Shown in pieces: positions 17,962 to 25,055 of a stretch of DNA of 33,146 nt. Source of the stretch: Paracoccaceae bacterium (GTDB lineage: Bacteria > Pseudomonadota > Alphaproteobacteria > Rhodobacterales > Rhodobacteraceae); assembly GCA_007121115.1 (NCBI GenBank), contig SKMI01000164.1, positions 1-33,146 of the forward strand, in the 5' to 3' direction. Below the pieces are notes generated by a model, which had not been told where the DNA came from, ran no database searches, and was given only the letters and a program-made list of their open reading frames with translations. How positions within the stretch are numbered: position 1 is the stretch's first letter; each line of letters opens with the position of its first letter. The position numbers and the translations under genes were made by a program.

Positions 17962-18088
17962 CATCTTGCCCTCAAATACTCCCGGGGGAGTCCAGCCCCT
18001 TTATGGGGCTGGACGGGGGGCAGCGCCCCCCAACGCGCAGCGCGCCGGGCGCGCTGCAAACGCATCGCTTGCCGCCCGCAAGGGCGGC
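17962..18088. repeat. Four-hairpin intergenic repeat cassette
   Basis: After the motif CATCTTGCCCTCAAATACTCC (its complement GGAGTATTTG..., 17962-17982) come four perfect hairpins. GTCCAGCCCC/GGGGCTGGAC has a 5-base loop (17990-18014). GGGGGGC/GCCCCCC has an AGC loop (18015-18031). GCAGCGCGC/GCGCGCTGC has a CGG loop (18037-18057). GCCGCCC/GGGCGGC has a GCAA loop (18071-18088). Elements with an AAATACTCC tail and a GGGGGCAGCGCCCCC hairpin are, from memory, common between genes of Rhodobacteraceae. The second hairpin contains the GGGCAGCGCCC repeat (18018-18028). Confidence 0.75.
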
Positions 18089-18181
18089 GCCGCAAGGTCA
18101 CACCCGTGGTCGCCGGGCTGGACGCCCGCCCTGCGCGCGCCTATCACTTCGGGGCAGACCCCTCGCACCACGGACGCCCCC

Positions 18182-20293
18182 ATGCCCGACACCCCGGTGG
18201 ACGCCCTCACCGAAGCCCAGGCCCGCACCGAGCTGGAACGCCTGGCCGAAACGCTGGCCCGGGCGAATGCTGCCTATTTCCGGAATGACGCGCCGGTCAT
18301 GGATGACGCTGAATACGACGCGCTCAAGGCCCGCAACGCGGCGATCGAGGCGCGCTTTCCCCATCTTGCCCGCGCCGACAGCCCCTCGGTCCAGGTCGGC
18401 GCCGCCCCGTCCGAGGCCTTCGGCAAGATCCGCCACGCCCGCCGGATGCTTTCGCTCGCCAACGCCTTCGACGCCGAGGACGTGGCCGAGTTCGTCCAGC
18501 GCATCCGCCGCTACCTCGGCTTGAGCGACGACACCCCCCTCGCTTTCACCTCGGAGCCCAAGATCGACGGTCTCTCCCTCTCGCTGCGCTACGAGAACGA
18601 CCGCCTGATCCATGCCGCCACCCGCGGCGATGGCGAAACCGGCGAGGATGTGACCGCCAACGCCCGCACCGTCGATGACATCCCCGAAACGCTCGAGGAC
18701 GCGCCTGCCATCCTCGAGGTCCGGGGCGAGGTCTACATGTCCCACGCCGATTTCGCCGCGCTGAACGAACGCCAGGCGGAAGCGGGCGGCAAGACCTTCG
18801 CCAACCCCCGCAACGCCGCCGCCGGATCGCTGCGCCAGCTTGACCCGGAAATCACCCGCGCCCGGCCGCTGCGCTTCTTCGCCTATGGCTGGGGGGAGCT
18901 TTCCGAACCCCTCGCCGCCACGCAATACGAGGCCCTGCAGCGCCTCGGCAAACTCGGCTTCTCCGTCAACCCGCGCACCCGGCGCTGCGGCGGGCTGGAC
19001 GACCTGCTGCAAACCCACGCCGAGACCGAGACCCTGCGCGCCGATCTGGGCCATGACATCGACGGCATGGTCTACAAGGTGGACGATCTTGCGCTGCAGG
19101 AGCGGCTCGGCTTCCGCTCCACCACGCCGCGCTGGGCCATCGCGCACAAGTTTTCCGCCGAAACCGCCTGGACCCGGCTGGAGGCGATCGACATCCAGGT
19201 CGGCCGCACCGGCGCGCTCTCCCCGGTGGCACGGCTGACCCCGGTAACGGTCGGCGGGGTCGTCGTCTCCAACGCCACGCTGCACAACGAGGATTACATC
19301 GCCGGGCGCGACAGCAAGGGCGCGCCGATCCGCGAGGGCCGCGATATCCGCGTGGGCGACCGGGTCGAGGTCTATCGCGCCGGTGACGTGATCCCGAAGA
19401 TCCGCGATGTGGACCTCTCGGCCCGCCCCGCGGACGCCGTGCCCTACACCTTCCCCGAAACCTGCCCCGAATGCGGCAGCCCGGCCGTGCGCGAGGAAGG
19501 CGACAGCGTGCGCCGCTGCACCGGCGGGCTGATCTGCCCGGCGCAGGCGGTGGAGCGGCTGAAGCATTTCGTCTCGCGCGCGGCCTTCGACATCGAAGGG
19601 CTGGGCGCGAAACAGGTCGAGGCGTTCTGGCGCGATGGCTGGATTACCAAACCCTCCGAGATCTTCACCCTGAAAGACCGTTTCGGCCCCGGCTGCGCCC
19701 GGCAGGTCAGGAACCGCGAAGGCTGGGGCGAGAAATCCGCCGATAACCTGTTTGCCGCCATCGACACCCGCCGCACCATCCCGCTGGCGCGCGTGATCTT
19801 CGCGCTGGGCATCCGCCATGTCGGCGAAAGCACCGCCGCGCTGCTGGCGGGGCATTACGGCAGTTGGGCCGCGTTCCGGGACGCCATGCTCAAAGCCTCC
19901 TCCGACGGCGGCACCGAGTGGGACAACCTTCTCTCCATCGACGGCGTCGGCCCGGTGCTGGCGGCGTCGCTGGTCGCCTCGTTCCAGGCAGAGATCGACG
20001 AGATCGATGCCCTGACCGCCAACTTGACCATCGAGGACGCCGAGTCGCGCGCCACCGATAGCCCCGTGGCGGGCAAGACACTGGTCTTCACCGGCACGCT
20101 GGAACGCATGACCCGGGCCGAAGCAAAGGCCCGGGCCGAGGCGCTGGGGGCCAAGGTCGCAGGCTCGGTGTCCGCGAAGACCGACCTGCTGATCGCCGGG
20201 CCGGGCGCGGGGTCCAAGGCGAAGAAAGCCGCCGATCTGGGGGTCGAGGTGATCGACGAAGACGCCTGGCTGACCCTCATCGGCGCCGCGTGA
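18182..20293 (+). CDS. ligA: NAD-dependent DNA ligase
   Basis: A 703-aa ligase that seals nicks during replication and repair using NAD. Domain order: Ia NAD-binding helices (about 1-70), adenylation domain with catalytic K127 in EPKIDGLSLSLRYEN, OB-fold, a four-Cys zinc finger (about 428-450: CPECGSPAV ... CTGGLICPAQ), helix-hairpin-helix repeats, and a C-terminal BRCT domain (about 620-703, GKTLVFTGTLERMTRAEA). Complete. ATG 18182 gives MPDTPVDALTEAQAR, the expected beginning; the frame runs upstream to 17966 through the repeat cassette, which is not coding. No strong Shine-Dalgarno is seen. recG follows after 1 base. Confidence 0.97.
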   Translation: MPDTPVDALTEAQARTELERLAETLARANAAYFRNDAPVMDDAEYDALKARNAAIEARFPHLARADSPSVQVGAAPSEAFGKIRHARRMLSLANAFDAEDVAEFVQRIRRYLGLSDDTPLAFTSEPKIDGLSLSLRYENDRLIHAATRGDGETGEDVTANARTVDDIPETLEDAPAILEVRGEVYMSHADFAALNERQAEAGGKTFANPRNAAAGSLRQLDPEITRARPLRFFAYGWGELSEPLAATQYEALQRLGKLGFSVNPRTRRCGGLDDLLQTHAETETLRADLGHDIDGMVYKVDDLALQERLGFRSTTPRWAIAHKFSAETAWTRLEAIDIQVGRTGALSPVARLTPVTVGGVVVSNATLHNEDYIAGRDSKGAPIREGRDIRVGDRVEVYRAGDVIPKIRDVDLSARPADAVPYTFPETCPECGSPAVREEGDSVRRCTGGLICPAQAVERLKHFVSRAAFDIEGLGAKQVEAFWRDGWITKPSEIFTLKDRFGPGCARQVRNREGWGEKSADNLFAAIDTRRTIPLARVIFALGIRHVGESTAALLAGHYGSWAAFRDAMLKASSDGGTEWDNLLSIDGVGPVLAASLVASFQAEIDEIDALTANLTIEDAESRATDSPVAGKTLVFTGTLERMTRAEAKARAEALGAKVAGSVSAKTDLLIAGPGAGSKAKKAADLGVEVIDEDAWLTLIGAA

Positions 20294-20294
20294 C

Positions 20295-22382
20295 ATGGCC
20301 GGGCGCCCGGAAATCCTGTTTCCGCTGTTCGCGGGGCTCGACACGCTCGAAGGGGTGGGGCCGAAGACGGCAAAGGCCATGGCCGGGATCGGCGTGGAGA
20401 AACCGCGCGACCTGCTCTTTCACCTGCCCCATTCGGTGATCGACCGAACCCGGCGCAATTCGGTCCAGGGGCACCAACTGCCCGCCACCCTGACGGTCGA
20501 GGTGACGGTCGGCCCCCACCACCCCCCGCGCGTGCGCGGCCGACCCTATCGCATCCATGTCGAGGACGCTCTGACCGAGTTCCTGCTGGTCTATTTCCGG
20601 GGCGGCGAGTATCTGAAGCAGCTTTTGCCCACCGGGCAGCGGCGGCTGGTCTCGGGCAAGGTGGAGCTGTTCGACGGGATCGCGCAGATGGTCCACCCCG
20701 ACCATGTGCTCCGCCCCGAGGAAGAGGGTGAGCTGCCCAGCCATGAACCCGTCTACGCGCTCTGCGCCGGGGTCACGCAGAAGGGGCTGGCGAAGGCCGT
20801 CCATTCCACCATCGCCCGCGTGCCCGATCTGCCCGAATGGATCGACCCGCAGCTTGTCGCGCGCGAGGGCTGGCCCGCCTGGGCCGAGGCCATTCGCACC
20901 GCCCACGCGCCGGAAACCGCCGCCGACTGCGCCGCGCATACCCCCGCCCGCACGCGGCTGGCCTATGACGAGGTGCTGGCCCATCAACTGACCCTCGCAC
21001 TGGCGCGCGCCACCCAGCGGCGCAAGCCCGGGCGCGAAAGCCGGGGCGACGGGCACCTGCGCGCCCGCGTGCTGGCCGCACTCGACTACGCCCCCACCGG
21101 CGCCCAGACCCGCGCCGTGGCCGAGATAGAGGCCGACATGGCCAGCGCGCGCCGCATGAACCGGCTCTTGCAGGGCGATGTGGGCGCGGGCAAGACGCTG
21201 GTGGCGTTCATGGCGCTCCTGATCGCGGTCGAGGCCGGGGGTCAGGGCGTGCTGATGGCACCGACCGAGATCCTCGCCCGGCAGCATCTGGAGGGGCTGG
21301 CGCCGCTGGCCGAGAAGGCGGGCGTGCTGGTAGAGATCCTGACCGGCCGCGACAAGGGGCGCGAGCGCGAGGCGAAGCGCGCAGCCCTCGCGCGCGGCGA
21401 CATCCAGGTGCTGATCGGCACCCATGCGGTGTTCCAGAAGGGGGTGGAGTTCGCCGACCTGCGCCTCGCGGTGGTGGATGAACAGCACCGCTTCGGCGTC
21501 GCCCAGCGTGCCGCACTCTCGGCCAAGGGCGCGGGCGCCGATGTGCTGGTGATGACCGCAACGCCGATCCCGCGCAGCCTGGCCCTGGCGCAATACGGCG
21601 ACATGGATGTCTCGGTGCTGGATGAAAAGCCGCCGGGACGCCAGCCGGTGCGGACCGCGTTGGTGTCGGCGGCGCGGCTCGATGAGGTGGTGGACCGGTT
21701 GCGCCGCGCGCTGGCCGAGGGGCGGCAGGCATACTGGGTCTGCCCGCTGGTCGAGGAATCCGAGGCGGTGACACTCACGGCGGCGCAATCGCGGTTCGAG
21801 CATCTGCGCGCGGCCTTGGGCGAGGGGCACGTGGGGCTGGTCCACGGCCAGATGCCCCCCGCCGAGAAGGACGCGGCGATGGCCCGCTTCGTGGCCGGGG
21901 ACACGGGCGTGCTGGTGGCGACCACGGTGATCGAGGTGGGGGTGAACGTGCCCAACGCCTCGATCATGGTGGTGGAGCGGGCCGAGAGTTTCGGGCTGGC
22001 GCAGCTCCACCAGCTGCGCGGGCGCGTGGGGCGCGGGGCGGCGGCCTCGACCTGTCTGCTGATGTATGACCCGCCGCTGGGCGAGGCAGCCTCGCGGCGG
22101 CTGAAACTGCTGCGCGACACCGAGGACGGGTTCCGCATCGCCGAGGAGGACATGGCGATTCGGGGCGCAGGGGACCTGATCGGCACGGCGCAATCGGGGC
22201 TGCCGCGCTTCCGGGTGGCCGATCTGGAACGGCAGGCGGGGCTGATGGCGCTGGCGCAGTCGGACGCGCGCAAGCTGCTGGTGGACGATCCGGCGCTGGA
22301 AAGCGCGCGTGGGAAGGCGGCGCGGACGCTCCTGTGGCTGATGCAGCAGGATCAGGCCATACGGCTGATCGGGGTCGGCTGA
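20295..22382 (+). CDS. recG: ATP-dependent DNA helicase RecG
   Basis: A 695-aa superfamily 2 helicase that remodels stalled forks and branched DNA. The N-terminal wedge/OB region includes LEGVGPKTAKAMAGIGV. Helicase motifs: Walker A GDVGAGKT (294-301), DEQH (395-398, VVDEQHRFGV), motif III TATPIPRSLAL, and motifs V-VI (ATTVIEVGVNVPNASIMVVE, QLRGRVGR). The C-terminal TRG region follows. Full length. Its ATG starts 1 base after the ligA stop, so the two are probably co-transcribed as a repair pair. A 24-bp palindrome lies after its stop. Confidence 0.97.
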   Translation: MAGRPEILFPLFAGLDTLEGVGPKTAKAMAGIGVEKPRDLLFHLPHSVIDRTRRNSVQGHQLPATLTVEVTVGPHHPPRVRGRPYRIHVEDALTEFLLVYFRGGEYLKQLLPTGQRRLVSGKVELFDGIAQMVHPDHVLRPEEEGELPSHEPVYALCAGVTQKGLAKAVHSTIARVPDLPEWIDPQLVAREGWPAWAEAIRTAHAPETAADCAAHTPARTRLAYDEVLAHQLTLALARATQRRKPGRESRGDGHLRARVLAALDYAPTGAQTRAVAEIEADMASARRMNRLLQGDVGAGKTLVAFMALLIAVEAGGQGVLMAPTEILARQHLEGLAPLAEKAGVLVEILTGRDKGREREAKRAALARGDIQVLIGTHAVFQKGVEFADLRLAVVDEQHRFGVAQRAALSAKGAGADVLVMTATPIPRSLALAQYGDMDVSVLDEKPPGRQPVRTALVSAARLDEVVDRLRRALAEGRQAYWVCPLVEESEAVTLTAAQSRFEHLRAALGEGHVGLVHGQMPPAEKDAAMARFVAGDTGVLVATTVIEVGVNVPNASIMVVERAESFGLAQLHQLRGRVGRGAAASTCLLMYDPPLGEAASRRLKLLRDTEDGFRIAEEDMAIRGAGDLIGTAQSGLPRFRVADLERQAGLMALAQSDARKLLVDDPALESARGKAARTLLWLMQQDQAIRLIGVG

Positions 22383-22440
22383 CCCAACCCGTTGAAGCGC
22401 CCATTCGGGGTGCCCACCCACCTGCCCCTGCACCCCTCAT

Positions 22441-22451
22441 GGGCGCTGCCC
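22441..22451 (-). repeat. Intergenic palindrome GGGCAGCGCCC, copy 4 (inverted)
   Basis: GGGCGCTGCCC on the + strand, the reverse complement of the 11-mer at 97, 9538 and 18018. It overlaps by four bases the start of the 24-bp palindrome after recG. Confidence 0.6.
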
Positions 22452-22471
22452 CTGCGCAGCTGCGCAGGGGC
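22448..22471 (+). terminator. Perfect 24-bp palindrome after recG
   Basis: GCCCCTGCGCAG joined to its exact complement CTGCGCAGGGGC with no loop, 65 bases past the recG stop. In RNA it would form a strong hairpin with a small loop; there is no adjacent T-run. It could end recG mRNA or be a protein-binding palindrome. Confidence 0.5.
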
Positions 22472-22505
22472 GGGATACCGGACAGCGGTCTGTTTTTCCC
22501 TATAT

Positions 22506-22566
22506 GTTCCGACCTGTTCTCTTTTGTTCTTGACTCTCCGGCCCTACTTATGGAACATTTGTGAAC
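22506..22566 (+). promoter_or_regulatory. GTTC/GAAC repeat region upstream of the 40-aa peptide
   Basis: GTTC occurs at 22506, 22516 and 22526, exactly 10 bp apart, and GAAC (its complement) at 22553 and 22563, also 10 bp apart. A good -35, TTGACT (22530-22535), lies between, with only a weak -10 (GAACAT, 22553-22558) at 17 bp. Alphaproteobacterial LexA boxes are GTTC-N7-GTTC (11-bp step); here every step is N6, so LexA control is suggestive only. Confidence 0.45.
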
Positions 22567-22582
22567 ATCTCAGGAGGTGCCC

Positions 22583-22705
22583 ATGCTGACCGAACTTGCA
22601 TCCGTGATCACCCGCAACCGTCGCCATCTGGCCGAGGATCTGGCCGGGGCCTGCGCGCTGATCGTCTTGCTGGTCGGCGGGTTGCATCTGCCGTTGTTGT
22701 TCTGA
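22583..22705 (+). CDS. 40-aa single-membrane-segment small protein
   Basis: A short gene whose ATG follows AGGAGGTG (22572-22579), one of the strongest Shine-Dalgarno sequences in the window. The product starts MLTELASVITRNRRHLAEDL, a polar amphipathic segment with a basic patch, followed by a hydrophobic stretch LAGACALIVLLVGGLHLPLLF (20-40) reaching the C-terminus, so it should be a one-pass membrane peptide or C-tail anchor. Codons are GC3-rich like its neighbours. It has its own promoter-like region and terminator, forming a compact monocistronic unit. I do not recognise the family. The size and membrane form recall SOS-induced peptides such as TisB, but that is analogy, not homology. Confidence 0.65.
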   Translation: MLTELASVITRNRRHLAEDLAGACALIVLLVGGLHLPLLF

Positions 22706-22713
22706 TCTGCCTC

Positions 22714-22792
22714 GGTCCGGTTCGGATTGCGGTCTTGCAGCGCCCGTCCCGCGCCGCCTGCCCTGTCTGATGCCTCAAGCGCACCCCGGACC
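22714..22792 (+). other. Possible structured 3' UTR of the small-peptide transcript
   Basis: GGTCCGG (22714-22720) is exactly complementary to CCGGACC (22786-22792), just before the terminator hairpin. It may bracket a structured 3' untranslated region; only pairing potential supports it. Confidence 0.3.
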
Positions 22793-22799
22793 ACACTTG

Positions 22800-22836
22800 C
22801 CGCCGCCCGTGCCCTGCACGTGCGGCGGTTTCTTTT
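22800..22836 (+). terminator. Strong rho-independent terminator
   Basis: A 13-bp stem with a single mismatch: CCGCCGCCCGTGC (22800-22812), loop CCT, GCACGTGCGGCGG (22816-22828), followed by TTTCTTTT. The best intrinsic terminator in the window; it ends the small-peptide transcript about 95 bases after the stop. Confidence 0.85.
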
Positions 22837-22927
22837 CTGCGCAAGGGGTTTTGCCGCACGCCAAGCGCGCCGCCTCCGGCATCTGCGCAACGCGCGCCGC
22901 GCGGTATGCGGACCCGGTCGAAGGTGC

Positions 22928-22933
22928 TATATT
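22928..22933 (+). promoter_or_regulatory. Possible -10 box of the acidic-protein gene
   Basis: TATATT, unusual in such GC-rich DNA, lies about 150 bases upstream of the next gene. No clear -35 is seen 16-18 bases before it. The remainder of the 22837-23083 gap holds only GC-rich short inverted repeats. Confidence 0.3.
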
Positions 22934-23083
22934 CGGGCGCGCGCCGATTTCTTGCCCGCTCGCCCCCATCTTTGCGCCGCATTGAGCGGGCAGGGTTCTG
23001 GCATCCTGCCGTGATGTGCCACGGCTGCCCGGACCCGGGCAGGCCAACGCACGGCAGGCCCCGCCAACGAAGGAGCCCCACCG

Positions 23084-23674
23084 ATGAAGAATTTTGCCCA
23101 TTACCTGAAGGCCGAGATCGCAGACCTTGAATCCGAGTTGCGCGCCAGCGTGACGTACCGCCGGATCGCCGAAGCCAAGCGGTTGCTGGCCCTCTACGAA
23201 GACGACGTGAGCGCCGACACCGGCGCGGGTGAAGGCACCGAAGCGCCTGCGCCCACCGCCGAAGGCCAGGATGAGGAAGCTGACGAAGAAGCCGCCAGTC
23301 CGCGCAGCCCCGCCGACAAGGACCCGCCCGGGGACATGCGGCAGGCCGCAACCCCGGTGACACCGCTTGACGTGGCTCCGGCCACTGGCGCGGCCACCGC
23401 ACTCCCGGCCGCCGAAGTCCCGCCCGAGACAGCGCCCTTGCAACTCGACCCGCGCGTCGCCGCAGCCGATTCGTCGACAGACCCGGCGGCATCGGAGAAA
23501 ACCGACGCGGGCGCGACGACTGCCGAAGCGGACCCGCAGGGCGTGAGCGATGCGGAAGATCGCCCCGATGCCGACCCCGATGCCGAAAAGGTGGGCACAG
23601 AAGAGGCCATGCCCGAAAGCGAGGCGGCCGATGCGGCCACCCCGCGCCCGAGCATGTCGCGCTTCCGCTGGTAG
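23084..23674 (+). CDS. Unknown protein: short helical head, acidic disordered tail
   Basis: 196 aa, family not recognised. Residues 1-41 (MKNFAHYLKAEIADLESELR, then ASVTYRRIAEAKRLLALYED) look like an amphipathic, perhaps coiled-coil helix. From about 42 onward the sequence is low in hydrophobics and dominated by Ala, Asp, Glu, Pro and Thr, so it is probably disordered and strongly acidic. The last residues, RPSMSRFRW, are basic/aromatic and break from the acidic tract. ATG 23084 is preceded by AAGGAG, which supports real expression. It ends 7 bases before the stop of the convergent P450 gene. No signal peptide or membrane segment is seen. Confidence 0.7.
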   Translation: MKNFAHYLKAEIADLESELRASVTYRRIAEAKRLLALYEDDVSADTGAGEGTEAPAPTAEGQDEEADEEAASPRSPADKDPPGDMRQAATPVTPLDVAPATGAATALPAAEVPPETAPLQLDPRVAAADSSTDPAASEKTDAGATTAEADPQGVSDAEDRPDADPDAEKVGTEEAMPESEAADAATPRPSMSRFRW

Positions 23675-23681
23675 GCGACGC

Positions 23682-25055
23682 TCAGCGCGGCGCCACGCGC
23701 AGATGAATGCCGGTCCCGGAGCGCACCGTCAGGTGCGCCACCGGGACCGGCTTCTGGCCGTCCGGGGTGAAGCGGAAACGGCGCAGGAGCGTGGCGAGAA
23801 TCAGCACCGCCTCGGCCATGGCAAAGCCCGCGCCGGTGCACACGCGCGGGCCGGCGGAAAATGGCAGATAGCCGTCGCGGGCATGCGCGCGTGTCTCCGA
23901 TTCCTGCCAGCGGGCGGGGCGGAAATCATGCGGATCGGGCCAGATGCGTTCGTTACGGCCCATGTGCCACGGGCTGACGATGACCTGCGCGCCGGGCGGC
24001 ACAGCGCGGTCGCGGAAGCGTTCGGCCCGCGCCGCCTCGCGTACCAGCATGGGAACCGGGGGGTAGAGGCGCAGCGTCTCGCGGAAGGCATCGCGGGTGC
24101 GCGGCAGCTTCGACAGCACGCCGAAGTCCGGCACATCGCCGCGCTCCAGCCAGGGGTCCAGCGCGGCGGCCTCGGCGGCAAGCGCGTCTTGCACATCGGC
24201 GTGCGTGGCCAGCAGATAGAGCGCCCAGGCCAGCGCCGAGGCGCTGGTTTCATGCCCGGCCAGGAAGAAGATCGCCACCTGGTCCACCATCTCGGCGGTG
24301 TCGAACCGGGCCCCGGTTTCGGGGTCGGTGGTGGTCATGATCTTGGTGGCCAGATCGTCGGGCGCGGTGCCTTCGGCAATCGCCTGCGCGCGCGCCACCG
24401 TCATCTGGGTGATCAGCGCACGGATGCGGCGGGCGGTGGTGCGGGCGCGGCGCGAGTGCAGGCGCGGCATCCAGCGCGGCAGGGGCAGCAGCGCGCCGAG
24501 GTTCATCAGCGGTTGCGCCGCCTGATGGGCGCGGAACTCGCGGTAGACGGCGGCGGCAGTCGCATCCTCGATCGGGACGGAAAACAGCGTGCGGAAGATA
24601 ACGTCGGCGGCGGCGTGGCTCATGGCGGCCTCGGCGTCCAGCGGGCCGGGGGCGAGGCGCGCGGCGGTCGCCTGCGCGGCGGCCCACATGGCCGGGAAGG
24701 TTTCGCTCAAACGCCCGCCCTCGAACGCAGGGTCGATCATCCGGCGCTGACGGGCCCATGTGGCGCCGTTGGTCAGGAAGACCGAGTTGCCCAGCAGCAG
24801 CCGCAACCCCTCGGCCACGCGCGATGACTTGGGGAAATCCTGCGGGCGTTCCTGCAGCACCAGCCGCACCAGATCGGGTTCGTTGACCATGAAGGAGCGC
24901 AGGAACGGCAGCCGGAACTCGGCCATCCGTGCGCGGTAGAGCTTCGCCGGTTGCGTGGACAGGATGTCCCGGCGGAACATGGCCAAATGGCGCCAGAGCG
25001 GCACCCGGTCCGGGCGGTGATCCGGCATCGGTGGGCGGGTCATGCGGTGCGTCAC
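23682..25055 (-). CDS. Cytochrome P450
   Basis: A 457-aa haem monooxygenase, soluble (no membrane anchor). The I-helix oxygen-activation motif is AGHETSA (266-272), the K-helix ExxR is E326-R329, and the haem-binding loop FSAGPRVCTG (399-408) has the thiolate ligand C406. All invariant residues are present, so it should be active. The substrate is unknown; the pattern resembles bacterial P450s related to fatty-acid or terpenoid hydroxylases, but no subfamily is claimed. No ferredoxin or reductase gene lies nearby. The drawn start is GTG 25055, whose bases overlap the stop of the upstream hydrolase-like gene (GTGA); ATG 25043 or 25028 are alternatives. Confidence 0.93.
   Translation of the reverse strand: MTHRMTRPPMPDHRPDRVPLWRHLAMFRRDILSTQPAKLYRARMAEFRLPFLRSFMVNEPDLVRLVLQERPQDFPKSSRVAEGLRLLLGNSVFLTNGATWARQRRMIDPAFEGGRLSETFPAMWAAAQATAARLAPGPLDAEAAMSHAAADVIFRTLFSVPIEDATAAAVYREFRAHQAAQPLMNLGALLPLPRWMPRLHSRRARTTARRIRALITQMTVARAQAIAEGTAPDDLATKIMTTTDPETGARFDTAEMVDQVAIFFLAGHETSASALAWALYLLATHADVQDALAAEAAALDPWLERGDVPDFGVLSKLPRTRDAFRETLRLYPPVPMLVREAARAERFRDRAVPPGAQVIVSPWHMGRNERIWPDPHDFRPARWQESETRAHARDGYLPFSAGPRVCTGAGFAMAEAVLILATLLRRFRFTPDGQKPVPVAHLTVRSGTGIHLRVAPR

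Noticed and set aside
18098..20380. 760-codon antisense frame over ligA
   Set aside because: Same effect: the sense strand encodes a complete DNA ligase.
20277..22433. 718-codon antisense frame over recG
   Set aside because: Shadow of the complete recG helicase gene; composition is Gln/His/Arg-rich without motifs.
22506..22566. Canonical LexA operator
   Set aside because: GTTC spacing is N6 throughout, not the N7 of known alphaproteobacterial boxes; kept only as a suggestive repeat region.
22561..22770. 69-codon frame from GTG 22561 overlapping the 40-aa peptide
   Set aside because: Its start lies upstream of the AGGAGGTG, it has no ribosome site of its own, and its product is Arg/Gly/Pro-rich; the peptide frame fits far better.
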